The notes: generated by a model from the sequence alone, not told the origin. Positions 1 through 7,167 are shown, counted from the stretch's first letter. The stretch is 7,220 nucleotides of DNA from Chromatiaceae bacterium (GCA_016938795.1 JAFGTZ010000445.1:1-7220); one strand, 5' to 3'. Numbers and translations are program-made.

Positions 1-2
1 AG

Positions 3-143
3 TGGCAGGAAGAAATCTGGATCGATGCCTTGTCCATTGCCATCGCGGAGACGGGGTTGGACAGCTTTCCGGCCAGCTGTCCCTGGTCATTCGAGCAGGT
101 GCTGAGCGCCGACTGGCTGCCCGATGCGTCCTCAGCCCAGTGA
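3..143 (+). CDS. DUF29 family protein, C-terminal fragment
   Basis: Partial gene entering from the left edge in the frame starting at base 3; only the last 46 residues and the TGA at 141-143 are present. The fragment reads as a helix (IDALSIAIAETGL) followed by FPASCPWSFEQVLSADWLP. This matches the typical DUF29 ending, where an 'A..ETGL' helix leads into a 'FP..CPW..EQVL...WLP' tail. DUF29 proteins are small, of unknown function, and common in cyanobacteria and purple sulfur bacteria, often in many copies. Nothing here shows a role in the neighbouring sucrose genes: it is on the opposite strand and converges on amylosucrase, with the two coding regions overlapping at 132-143. A competing plus-strand frame starting at base 2 runs to 190 but has no recognisable composition. 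The family call rests on a short, distinctive tail remembered from family members. Confidence 0.78.
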   Translation, partial: WQEEIWIDALSIAIAETGLDSFPASCPWSFEQVLSADWLPDASSAQ

Positions 144-2105
144 GCGCGCACGCTGATTGCCGAGCCAGTAGAAATGATAGGGCGGGATGACGATACGGTT
201 GTTGAAAAGCGCCGGAGACTCGCCCGAGACCAGATCGAAGACCTGCCCGAAGCGGAAAAGCCCGCGCTGGCCCAGTTCGTCGAGATCCAGATATTGAGGC
301 GTGGCGTCGAAGTTGGCGGCCACCAGGACTGAATTGGTGCTGACGCTTGGGTGGCTGCGCAGAAAGACGAAGAGATGCGGGTTGGCCACGTCGATGAGTT
401 CGCGGTTGTTGAAGTCGGCAAAGGCCGGGGTGTTCTTGCGCACCGCGATCAGATGTTTGAGTCCTTCAAAGAGGCGCTGCTCCACGCTGCCCTGTTCGTG
501 ACGGCGCTCGGCGCGGTTCCAGTCGATGCGCGGCCGGTGAATCCAGCGGGTATCGGCGGCCTTGTTGATGTCTTCGAGGAAGGAATTGTCATTGAGCGTG
601 CCCAGCTCATCGCCATACCAGATCAGCGGAATGCCGCCGAAGGAGAGGATCATGGCGTGCAGGCTGAGAATGAGGTCGATGGCCTGATCGACCGCGTGCG
701 GGTCGTCCTGCTCCAGCGCGGTTTCGAGCCCGGCAAGCGAGGCGAGCGCCCCGGAGATGCGTGCATCGCCCGTCTTGGGATTGACGCCGAAGGGGCGTCC
801 GCGCGCGGGTGAACCCTCGAAGGCGCCGGTAAACCAGTCGATGAGAAAGCGCCGGTGGGCATAGGGGTCATAGTCGCAGGCGCGGATGTCGGCATCGTCG
901 AAGCCAAGCCCGATGTCATCATGACAGCGCACATAGTTCAGCCAGGTGGCGCGATCGAGCTTGTTTGGCAGGTTCTTGATGCCCTGGCTCAGTAGCTTGG
1001 CGTTCTTGGTGGCTACGGCATCCCAGAGCAGCGCCATGAAGGTGGCGTTGTAGGCAATCTCGCATTCCTTGGCGATGACCGCGTCCTCGCCGAAATACTT
1101 GATGATCTCGGAGGGCGCGACGATGGCCTCGGCGATGAAGAGCACCCCGGGCGCGACCACCTGACAGCAGTCCTTCATGAGTTGCAGGATGAGATGCGCC
1201 TCGCGTTCGTTCTGTGAGCGGGTGCCGATCTTTTTCCACAGAAAGGCCACCGCGTCGAGCCGCACGATGTCCGCCCCCTGGTTGGCCCAGAAGAGGATGA
1301 TGTCGAGCATCTCGATGAAGACCGCCGGGTTGGCGTAGTTCAGATCCCATTGATAGTGGTTGAAGACCGTCATCACCCACTTGCCCATGTCCGCATCCCA
1401 GGTGAAGTTGCCCGGGGCGGTCTCGGGGAAGATCTCGGGGAGCGTCTCCTCGAACATGTCGGGAACATCGCGGTTGGGAAAGCAGTAGTAGAAATTCTGA
1501 TACTCGGCATCGCCCGCGCGCGCCTTGCAGGCCCACTCATGTTCGTTTGAGGTGTGATTCACCACCACGTCGAGCGTGAGCAGCATGCCGCGCCGGCGCA
1601 TCGACTCGGCAAGCGCGCGAATGTCCTCCACGCTGCCCATGCGCGGGTCGATGTCGCGAAAATCGCTCACCGCGTAGCCGCCATCGCTCGCTCCGCGCGG
1701 GCAGCGCAGGATGGGCATCACATGCAGCATGTTGACGCCAAGCTCCTGCAGATAGGGCAGACGCTGCATGAGCCCTTGCAGATTGCCGGCGAAGCCGTCG
1801 CAATAGAGCGCCATGCCCACCCATTCCTGGCTGAGAAACCAGTTGTGATTCTCCTCGCGCTCCATATCGAGCCGCTTGAGCGCGGGCTCGCGCTCGATAT
1901 AGGCCTGAGCGAGACGCTCGGTGAGGTTCACCATGTGGGTGCGGAAATCCTCGCGATGCCCATAGAGATGCTCGAAGAGCGAATGAATGGCGTAAAAGTT
2001 GGCGCCGAGTCGGGTGTAGAAATGGCGCAGATCCTCGCGCCGCACCCGGTGGCTGAACTCATCGAGGATGTCGTTGAGCAGGGCGTGTGAAACCTGTTCG
2101 TACAT
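132..2105 (-). CDS. ams: Amylosucrase (GH13 subfamily 4 sucrose glucosyltransferase)
   Basis: Encodes 657 residues, close to the roughly 630-650 of known amylosucrases. The enzyme cleaves sucrose, transfers glucose to an alpha-1,4-glucan and releases fructose, probably in the cytoplasm since no signal peptide is seen. Layout: helical N-terminal domain (about 1-90), a (beta/alpha)8 barrel with inserted B and B' domains (about 95-545), and a C-terminal beta-sandwich. Visible motifs are SDGGYAVSDF (140-149), DVVVNHTSNEHEW (179-191), the nucleophile in RLDAVAF (D284), the acid/base in FIAEAI (E326), and the transition-state stabiliser in CHDDIG (H395, D396). D141 and R520 (DTRWIHRP) correspond to the salt bridge closing the sucrose pocket in the Neisseria enzyme. 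ATG 2105 is chosen because upstream codons back to the kinase stop include no start and because MYEQ leads straight into family-like sequence; no clear Shine-Dalgarno precedes it. It is last in the sucrose operon, 44 bases after the kinase. The main alternative is a sucrose hydrolase, which belongs to the same subfamily. Confidence 0.93.
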   Translation of the reverse strand: MYEQVSHALLNDILDEFSHRVRREDLRHFYTRLGANFYAIHSLFEHLYGHREDFRTHMVNLTERLAQAYIEREPALKRLDMEREENHNWFLSQEWVGMALYCDGFAGNLQGLMQRLPYLQELGVNMLHVMPILRCPRGASDGGYAVSDFRDIDPRMGSVEDIRALAESMRRRGMLLTLDVVVNHTSNEHEWACKARAGDAEYQNFYYCFPNRDVPDMFEETLPEIFPETAPGNFTWDADMGKWVMTVFNHYQWDLNYANPAVFIEMLDIILFWANQGADIVRLDAVAFLWKKIGTRSQNEREAHLILQLMKDCCQVVAPGVLFIAEAIVAPSEIIKYFGEDAVIAKECEIAYNATFMALLWDAVATKNAKLLSQGIKNLPNKLDRATWLNYVRCHDDIGLGFDDADIRACDYDPYAHRRFLIDWFTGAFEGSPARGRPFGVNPKTGDARISGALASLAGLETALEQDDPHAVDQAIDLILSLHAMILSFGGIPLIWYGDELGTLNDNSFLEDINKAADTRWIHRPRIDWNRAERRHEQGSVEQRLFEGLKHLIAVRKNTPAFADFNNRELIDVANPHLFVFLRSHPSVSTNSVLVAANFDATPQYLDLDELGQRGLFRFGQVFDLVSGESPALFNNRIVIPPYHFYWLGNQRARSLG

Positions 2106-2149
2106 GGAAAACCCGTGCGGTTGAAGTGGGTTGTCGTCTGGCGTGGCGG
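2106..2149 (-). other. Kinase-amylosucrase intergenic gap
   Basis: This 44-base spacer lies between the fructokinase TAA and the amylosucrase ATG. On the minus strand it ends ...CGGGTTTTCC before the ATG, with no AGGAG-like element at the usual distance. There is only a weak possible 4-bp hairpin (AACC...GGTT) and no T-run, so neither a terminator nor a ribosome binding site can be supported. Confidence 0.5.
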
Positions 2150-3034
2150 TTAGAGCGTCCAGTCCTTGATGAAGCCCTGATAGAGTGTTGGGTCGGCGTC
2201 CGTAGCGCCGCGCTGGCCAACAATGCGCGAGGCGAAGGACTGGGCGCGCGCGAGCAGCGTCTCCAGCGGCCAGCCGTGCAGGATGCCAAGCAGGGTCACA
2301 GCGGCAAAGGCATCGCCCGCGCCGACCGTGTCCACCACCTCCAGCGCGGGCTGAGGGGCTACGCACACGAGGGCGCCATCCGCAGGCACGGCCAGGGCGC
2401 CCTCGGCGCCAAGCGTCACCACCAGGCCGCGCAGTTGGTGGCGCTCGGCCAGGGTTCGGGCGAGCGTCTCGATGTTCTCGCTCGCATCGGCGGCAAGCAG
2501 GTGCAGCTCATCGCGGTTGAGCTTCACCCAGTGTGCGCCATTGAGCAGCTCCAGCGTCTGTTCGCGCGACCACCAGGGACGGCGCAGATTGACATCGAGA
2601 AACACCAGTTCGGGGCCGGCGGCCTTGAGCGTCTCCAGCGTGCCTGCCGAAACGGGCTGGCGCAGCGCCAGGGTGCCGTGATAGAGCAGGCCGCAGGGAA
2701 TCTGGGACGCATCGGGCGCGCGGATATGGTCCCAGGCGCAGTCGGCCAGGATGTCGAAGCTCGGTTCGCCTGCGTGCAGACTGACCTCAACCCGTCCAGT
2801 TGGGCGGTGTGGATCGGTTTGCACCGAGGCGCTGTCCATGCCCCAGGCACGCATGGCGTCGCGGATGCGTCCACCCTCGGCATCCTCGCCCACCGCGCTG
2901 ATCAGGCGCGGATGCGCGCCGAAGGCCGCAAGATGCCAGGCAACATTAAAAGGCGCGCCGCCGAGCACCTTGCGCCCATCGGGAAAGCAGTCGAAGAGGA
3001 CTTCACCAAAGATACAGAGCGCAGGCTGTGGCAT
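2150..3034 (-). CDS. fruK: PfkB-family fructokinase
   Basis: A 294-residue ribokinase-superfamily (PfkB) sugar kinase, normal length for the family. It is predicted to phosphorylate fructose to fructose 6-phosphate with ATP in the cytoplasm. Evidence: GEVLFDCFPDG at the N-terminus (10-20), as in bacterial fructokinases; GGAPFNVA (25-32), the first PfkB signature; DVNLRRPWW (147-155) and KLNRDEL (171-177), typical of fructokinases; and the second signature DTVGAGDAF (235-243) with the anion hole and catalytic base D241. The specificity call is strengthened by context: it sits 18 bases after sucrose-phosphate phosphatase and before amylosucrase, whose by-product is fructose. A good AGGAG stands 8 bases before the ATG. 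The symbol follows usage in the methanotroph sucrose cluster; it is not the fructose-1-phosphate kinase called fruK in enterics. Another sugar specificity within PfkB cannot be fully excluded from sequence alone. Confidence 0.9.
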   Translation of the reverse strand: MPQPALCIFGEVLFDCFPDGRKVLGGAPFNVAWHLAAFGAHPRLISAVGEDAEGGRIRDAMRAWGMDSASVQTDPHRPTGRVEVSLHAGEPSFDILADCAWDHIRAPDASQIPCGLLYHGTLALRQPVSAGTLETLKAAGPELVFLDVNLRRPWWSREQTLELLNGAHWVKLNRDELHLLAADASENIETLARTLAERHQLRGLVVTLGAEGALAVPADGALVCVAPQPALEVVDTVGAGDAFAAVTLLGILHGWPLETLLARAQSFASRIVGQRGATDADPTLYQGFIKDWTL

Positions 3035-3042
3035 GGTTCGGA

Positions 3043-3047
3043 CTCCT
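3043..3047 (-). promoter_or_regulatory. Ribosome binding site of fructokinase
   Basis: The minus strand reads AGGAG here (preceded by C), 8 bases before the ATG at 3034. It lies entirely in the 18-base gap after the phosphatase stop and supports the chosen kinase start. Confidence 0.75.
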
Positions 3048-3052
3048 GGTGA

Positions 3053-3904
3053 TCAGGGGTGGTGATTGGCGTCCAGACGCGCGCTGAGTTCGGGGTGGAG
3101 ATGCGCCAATCCTTCCAAAATGCCGGCGCTGTAGCAGCCGTTCATGCCGCCCCAGCCGCCGCGCGCGCAATAGAGCCGGTCGCTGTGACCGCGCGCGGCG
3201 GCCAGCGCGAGCGCCTCCTTGCGCACCTCGGGCAGGGCGTTGGCCACCAGCACGGCGGGGATGGGGCTGGCGAGCGCCTCCAGGTCGTTGCCGCTGTCGC
3301 CGGCAAAGAGGGTGGAGTCGGGGCCGTGGCCGAGTCGGCGCATGAGAAAGTCCACCGCATGATACTTTGTGGCGCTCTCGGGCAGGATGTCGAGCAGTCC
3401 GCGCCCGAGCGTCTCGTCGATACTCCAGATCAGGCTCGCGCGGATGCCGAGCGGGGCGAGTTGCTCGCGCAGCCGCGTGCGCAAGGCCTCGGCGTCGCTG
3501 TCTGGTGGTGCGTAGTAGCTCAGCTTGAAGGGGCCCTGCTTGGATTCCTCCTGGAGCGCTAGCTCCCCAATCCCGGCGCAGCGCTCGCGCAGCCTGAGCG
3601 CGCTGGCGCCGCCCCAGTCGCCCCCGATGACGTCCTCCCATTCAGGCAGCGGAGACCAGCGCGTCGCATCGAGCCGGTGGATGCTGCTGCCCACGTCGCC
3701 GATGACATAGTCCGGGCGGGGCAGGGCGTATTCGGCCATGGCCTCCTCGACCAGGGCGCGATGGCGTCCGGTGACATAGACCAGCGTGACCCCAGGCGCC
3801 CGCGCCAGCCGCGCAAAGCGCTCACGCGCGCCGGGCGACTCGGGCTGAGGGCCATTTGGCAGCAGGGTGCGGTCGAGATCGGTGCAGAGCAGCAGGGACT
3901 TCAT
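3053..3904 (-). CDS. spp: Sucrose-phosphate phosphatase (HAD superfamily, type IIB)
   Basis: A 283-residue HAD hydrolase predicted to dephosphorylate sucrose 6-phosphate to sucrose. All four HAD motifs are intact: motif I TDLDRTL (D9 nucleophile, D11 acid/base), motif II VTGR (T45), motif III K180 in SATKYHA, and motif IV AGDSGND (D203, D207) for Mg2+. The region between motifs II and III (about 66-170) is the C2B-type cap, with GDVGSSI (69-75) and FKLSYY (126-131) matching substrate-binding segments of sucrose-phosphate and mannosyl-3-phosphoglycerate phosphatases. The tail GGWGGMNGCYSAGILEGL (249-266) also fits the sucrose-phosphatase family. Its ATG overlaps the TGA of the synthase gene (ATGA at 3904-3901), and a GGAGG lies inside the end of the synthase gene, so translation is probably coupled. 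The partner synthase next door makes sucrose 6-phosphate the obvious substrate; mannosylglycerate or glucosylglycerate phosphatase activity is the less likely alternative. Confidence 0.9.
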   Translation of the reverse strand: MKSLLLCTDLDRTLLPNGPQPESPGARERFARLARAPGVTLVYVTGRHRALVEEAMAEYALPRPDYVIGDVGSSIHRLDATRWSPLPEWEDVIGGDWGGASALRLRERCAGIGELALQEESKQGPFKLSYYAPPDSDAEALRTRLREQLAPLGIRASLIWSIDETLGRGLLDILPESATKYHAVDFLMRRLGHGPDSTLFAGDSGNDLEALASPIPAVLVANALPEVRKEALALAAARGHSDRLYCARGGWGGMNGCYSAGILEGLAHLHPELSARLDANHHP

Positions 3905-6060
3905 GTGCCGTCCTCCAAAGGCGCAGATTCCTCGCTGCTTGGCACGGCGCAGGCGCCGAAGAAGTCGTAGTGTTCGATCGCCTCCAGAATACCGAGCGCA
4001 TGGGCCTCATGGGCGAAATAGAGATTGTCCATCTCGGTGAGCCCGGAGAGTTCCTCGTGATGCCGGTTGGCCACCACCACGGCGAGGGTGTTGCCGCGCA
4101 TCATGTCCTCGTCCGCACCCGAGCCGCCGGCCACCAGCACCTGTTCGAGCGGCACTTCAAGGCGGTGGGCCACATAGCGCAACGCCTGGCCCTTGCTCGC
4201 GCGCAGCGGGATGATGTCGAGAAACTGTCCGAAGGCGTGTACCACATTGACGCTGAGGTCGCGGTTGCGCAGCACGGTGGTGATGTCCTCGACCGAGGGC
4301 GCGATGCTTGGGTCGTAGTGGTAGGCGATCTTGAAGCGGCTCTGTTCGATCTTGCCCTGTGGCACCAGTCCAGGCACATCCTGAAGCGCGCGCCGTACCG
4401 CGCCCGGCTTCCAGAGATAATCGACATGATCGTGCCAGAAGTCGTCCGGCACCAGGCGCGCCGTGTAGTGAATCTCGGTGCCCAGGCTGGTGATAAGGAT
4501 GTCGGGCACCGGGATGGCGTGGCGCTTGAGTTCGGTGAGCAGCGAGTCGAGCCGACGTCCGGTGGCAATGCCGAAATGGGTGCAGCGGCGGTTCTCGCGC
4601 ATCAGGGCCACAAAGCGCTTCACGCCCTCGGGGTTGCCGAGCAGGCTTTGATCGAGATCGGTCACCAGGGCGCGATCACGGTAGATGAGCCGGCGGCGCA
4701 GTGGCTGGGTGTCGGGGATGGGCTCGGCCTGTTCGGCAAGTGGTGCGATGCGGGCGCGATAGGTGGCGGCATGGGCGGCCCAGGAATAATGCTCGCGCAC
4801 CTTGGCCAGACCGCGCTCGGCGTAGGTCTGCCAGGTCTCGGGGTCGGTCAGGATGCGCAGCAGCGCCTCGGCAATGGCCGCCCGGTCGAGCGGATCGACC
4901 AGCAAGCCGTTGCCGCAGTTGCCGATGATGTCCACCGGGCCGCCGTTTTCGGTGGCCACCAGGGGCAGACCGCTCGCCGCCGCCTCCAGAAGGGTGAGAC
5001 CGAAGGGTTCAGTCAGGGCGGGATTGATGAAGACGCCGCCCGAGCGTGCCACGAGACGGTAAATCTCGGGCACCTGATCGGAGCGATGATGCTTCGGAAG
5101 CGCCACCTTGCCATGCAGATCATAGGCGTCGAGCGTGAGCAGAATGTCGGTGAGAACCGTGCGCGCGCCTTCCTCCAGCTCGCGGATATCGTCGCGGTTG
5201 CCGGCCACGATGAGCAGATTGGCGCGCTCCTGAAGCTCGGGGCATTCGCCATAGGCCTCGATGAGAGCGACAATGTTCTTGCGATGATCGGCGCGCGAGA
5301 GGGCGAGAATCAGGGGTTTGTCGGGGGCGTCGAGAAAACGCTCGATCTCGGCGGCGAAATCGCTTGGTGGATCCTCGGGGCGGGGCGGGTGGAATTGCTC
5401 CAGATCGGTGCCCGGCGGAATGACCACCATGCGGTCGGGGCGGTAGTAATCGTAGAGCGCGTATTGCTCGTCGATCTCGTGGTGGGTGCTGGTAATGACC
5501 AGATTGGCGCTCGCGAGCGCGGTTTCCTCGGCGTCAATGCGTCGCACCATGTTGTAGCGGCTGTCGATGGTCTCGCCATCGAGCCCGGCAGCGAGCAGGC
5601 GCTGGCGCTTGTCGCGCCCGAGCGAGTGTCCGGTATGCACCAGCGGCACGCCGATGAGGTTGGCCAGGCGCGCCCCGACATAACCGGCATCGGCGTAGTG
5701 GCTATGTACCAGATCGGGCCAGCGCCCCTCTTCGTGCAGAAAGGCGCTGAGGTTGTCCATGAAGCTGTCGAGATGATCCCAGAGCTGTTCCTTGGGGATG
5801 TAGTCGGGGGGGCCGGCGTCAATGCGCAGAATGCGCGCCTTGGGCCCCAGGGGTTCGATGGGGACGGCATAATCGGTGCTAACCGCAGGGTCTTGAATGC
5901 GGCGCGTGACCAGATCAACTTGGCTGATATCGTCGCGCTCGCCAAGCGCACGCGCCAGATCAACCACGTATTTCGTCTGACCGCCGGTATCCGCGTCACG
6001 TCCGAGTTCCAGATCGTGGCCGCGAATCAGTCCATGGATGCTAAGCAACAGGATATACAT
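3901..6060 (-). CDS. sps: Sucrose-phosphate synthase with degenerate phosphatase domain
   Basis: A 719-residue two-domain protein making sucrose 6-phosphate from UDP-glucose (or another NDP-glucose) and fructose 6-phosphate. Residues 1-445 are a GT-B, GT4 glycosyltransferase: SIHGLIRG (7-14) and DTGGQTKYV (24-32) at the acceptor and nucleotide loops, HSHYADAGYVGA (119-130), TGHSLGRDK (143-151), PPGTD (215-219), the donor-binding R256 and K261 in SRADHRKN, and the E-x7-E pair E351/E359 in TEPFGLTLLEAA. Residues about 460-700 are a HAD domain resembling sucrose-phosphate phosphatase: TDLDQSL (D468, D470), ATGRR (T500) and K623 in RASKGQA. Its motif IV, however, reads AGGSGADED (644-652) where GDSGND is expected, so the first metal-binding Asp is Gly (646) and the Asn is Ala (649). 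That suggests a structural or regulatory domain, with catalysis left to the separate phosphatase downstream. ATG 6060 opens with the MYILLLSIHGL typical of the family; only a weak Shine-Dalgarno is seen. First gene of the sucrose cluster, 66 bases after the SPOR gene. Confidence 0.94.
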   Translation of the reverse strand: MYILLLSIHGLIRGHDLELGRDADTGGQTKYVVDLARALGERDDISQVDLVTRRIQDPAVSTDYAVPIEPLGPKARILRIDAGPPDYIPKEQLWDHLDSFMDNLSAFLHEEGRWPDLVHSHYADAGYVGARLANLIGVPLVHTGHSLGRDKRQRLLAAGLDGETIDSRYNMVRRIDAEETALASANLVITSTHHEIDEQYALYDYYRPDRMVVIPPGTDLEQFHPPRPEDPPSDFAAEIERFLDAPDKPLILALSRADHRKNIVALIEAYGECPELQERANLLIVAGNRDDIRELEEGARTVLTDILLTLDAYDLHGKVALPKHHRSDQVPEIYRLVARSGGVFINPALTEPFGLTLLEAAASGLPLVATENGGPVDIIGNCGNGLLVDPLDRAAIAEALLRILTDPETWQTYAERGLAKVREHYSWAAHAATYRARIAPLAEQAEPIPDTQPLRRRLIYRDRALVTDLDQSLLGNPEGVKRFVALMRENRRCTHFGIATGRRLDSLLTELKRHAIPVPDILITSLGTEIHYTARLVPDDFWHDHVDYLWKPGAVRRALQDVPGLVPQGKIEQSRFKIAYHYDPSIAPSVEDITTVLRNRDLSVNVVHAFGQFLDIIPLRASKGQALRYVAHRLEVPLEQVLVAGGSGADEDMMRGNTLAVVVANRHHEELSGLTEMDNLYFAHEAHALGILEAIEHYDFFGACAVPSSEESAPLEDGT
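3912..3916 (-). promoter_or_regulatory. Ribosome binding site of sucrose-phosphate phosphatase
   Basis: The minus strand reads GGAGG here, 7 bases before the ATG at 3904 and inside the last codons of the synthase gene. With the 4-base stop/start overlap it favours coupled translation of synthase and phosphatase. Confidence 0.75.
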
Positions 6061-6126
6061 CTTCAGGTGTCCGTCTGCTCTCGATGGTCGCGGGGTGCGC
6101 CACCCGTGCCTCAGGGCCTTCTTAAC
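6061..6126 (-). other. SPOR gene to sps intergenic gap
   Basis: This 66-base gap is the longest between genes in the window. It contains one short perfect inverted repeat (GGGTG, CGC loop, CACCC at 6093-6105 on the plus strand) without a following T-run, so it is not a convincing terminator. No good -35/-10 pair was found in it or in the end of the upstream gene. No strong Shine-Dalgarno precedes sps (the minus strand ends ...GACACCTGAAG before ATG). This leaves open readthrough from the upstream promoter or a promoter that does not match the sigma-70 consensus. Confidence 0.5.
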
Positions 6127-7161
6127 TTAATGGACTCCGCGCTCCATGCCAAATCCGGCGCCCGTCCGATCAAGCACATCGAGGCGGCTGCCGGGGGGCA
6201 GTTCGCGCACCCAGGGATCGAGACGCGCGAGCGCGGGTGGCAGGTTCGCGCGCGCCTCTAGCGCCGCCTCGCGGCTGCCATGCAGGCTGTGAATGAGCGC
6301 AAACCAGGGGCGGCCCTGATAGCGCTCTTCGCGCAGAAAGAGTTGTTCGGGCAGATCCTCGCGGCGGCTGAAGGCGAGAATCTCCTCGCGTGAGAAGGCG
6401 CCAAGCAGTTGCAGCGCATGGGGCCGATCCGTGATGGCCATGGTGTCCTGCGTCCGCGTTGGTGGCGCCTGGGTCTCAACCGCCGGGGTTTCCGCCTCCT
6501 GGGGTGCAGCGGCTGTCTCCGCAAGGCGTGACTCCAGCGCCTGGAGTTCGGCGGTAAGGCGCTGCTGTTCTTGCGTGGCTGATTCAAGCTGCTCGACAAG
6601 GACCGGCATCATGACCGCTTGCGGTTGTTGCGGGGCCGCCGTTGGCAGCTCGGCAAGCATTCCCGAGAGTGCATCGAGCGCGGTGGCCAGCTCGGCGATC
6701 TGATCCTGTATGCGCGCGTCCTGAGTCTGGAAGCGGCTGAGAAGGTCGAGGTGTTGCTGCATCTCGGCAAGGCGCGCATCGAGCGCCATGCCTTCGCGAT
6801 CCAGTCGCTGATCGACCCACAAGAAGGCGCTGCCCGCGAGACCAACAGCGAGCAGCAAGACGGCGCCCAGCCGCCAAGACCCGTGTCGCCGCTGCGCCCT
6901 GAGATCCTCGCGCTGGCTTTTCCAGGCGCGCTGGAGTTGCGAGGCGGTCAGGCGACGGTCATCGTCGAGGTTGCTAATGCGCTCAAGCAGGCTGCGCTCG
7001 GTGTCTCTCAGGGCGCGTTGCTGATCGGCGAGCCCCGCCGCAAGCCGCGCAATCTCGCTCGCATGTTGAGCCAGTCGCTGGCGCATGAGCGGGAAGGCGT
7101 CGGCGGTCATCTCGGAAGTCTGCGTCTGATCGGATGCCGGAGTCTCCCGGGGCTGCTCCAT
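6127..7161 (-). CDS. Membrane-anchored coiled-coil protein with C-terminal SPOR-like domain
   Basis: A 344-residue protein of the DamX-like SPOR type. Order of parts: a hydrophilic N-terminus, a charged helical stretch likely to coil (about 27-90), a basic segment (KSQREDLRAQRRHGSWR, 81-97), one transmembrane helix (LGAVLLLAVGLAGSAFLWV, 98-116), further heptad-rich helices (about 117-172 and 188-216), a Pro/Ala/Thr-rich linker (about 217-245), and a C-terminal domain (about 247-322) beginning HALQLLGAFSREEILAFSR. That domain continues with QGRPWFALI (282-290), spaced Ala/Leu helices, LPPALARLDPWVRELPPG, in the pattern of SPOR peptidoglycan-binding domains. Positive charges before the helix predict N-terminus inside and SPOR domain in the periplasm. 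SPOR domains bind denuded glycan strands at division sites, so a cell-envelope or division role is likely, though not shown here. A TATAAT element and an AGGA before the ATG support start 7161. Any link to the downstream sucrose genes is positional only. Confidence 0.75.
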   Translation of the reverse strand: MEQPRETPASDQTQTSEMTADAFPLMRQRLAQHASEIARLAAGLADQQRALRDTERSLLERISNLDDDRRLTASQLQRAWKSQREDLRAQRRHGSWRLGAVLLLAVGLAGSAFLWVDQRLDREGMALDARLAEMQQHLDLLSRFQTQDARIQDQIAELATALDALSGMLAELPTAAPQQPQAVMMPVLVEQLESATQEQQRLTAELQALESRLAETAAAPQEAETPAVETQAPPTRTQDTMAITDRPHALQLLGAFSREEILAFSRREDLPEQLFLREERYQGRPWFALIHSLHGSREAALEARANLPPALARLDPWVRELPPGSRLDVLDRTGAGFGMERGVH

Positions 7162-7167
7162 AACACG

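Noticed and set aside
2..190. Plus-strand 62-residue frame at the left edge
   Set aside because: It is Arg/Cys-rich without family resemblance, and it overlaps the DUF29 frame, which has a clear conserved C-terminal pattern.
2106..2366. N-terminal extension of amylosucrase to an ATG at 2366, giving 744 residues
   Set aside because: The extension runs through the fructokinase coding region in another frame and has Arg/Ala-rich shadow composition. Family-like sequence begins at the ATG at 2105.
6093..6105. Inverted repeat GGGTG-CGC-CACCC as an intrinsic terminator after the SPOR gene
   Set aside because: The stem is only 5 bp and no T-run follows on either strand.
6140..6175. TTGATC followed about 17 bases later by an AT-poor stretch, considered as an internal promoter for sps
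   Set aside because: The expected -10 position reads GGCATG, a poor match to TATAAT.
3856..6261. Very long open frame (801 codons) on the plus strand opposite the synthase gene, with similar long frames opposite the kinase, phosphatase and amylosucrase
   Set aside because: Each is in exact codon register with the real minus-strand gene, so its codons are reverse complements of the gene's codons. Stops would arise only where the real gene uses TTA, CTA or TCA, which are rare in GC-rich genes. The predicted proteins show no recognisable domain.
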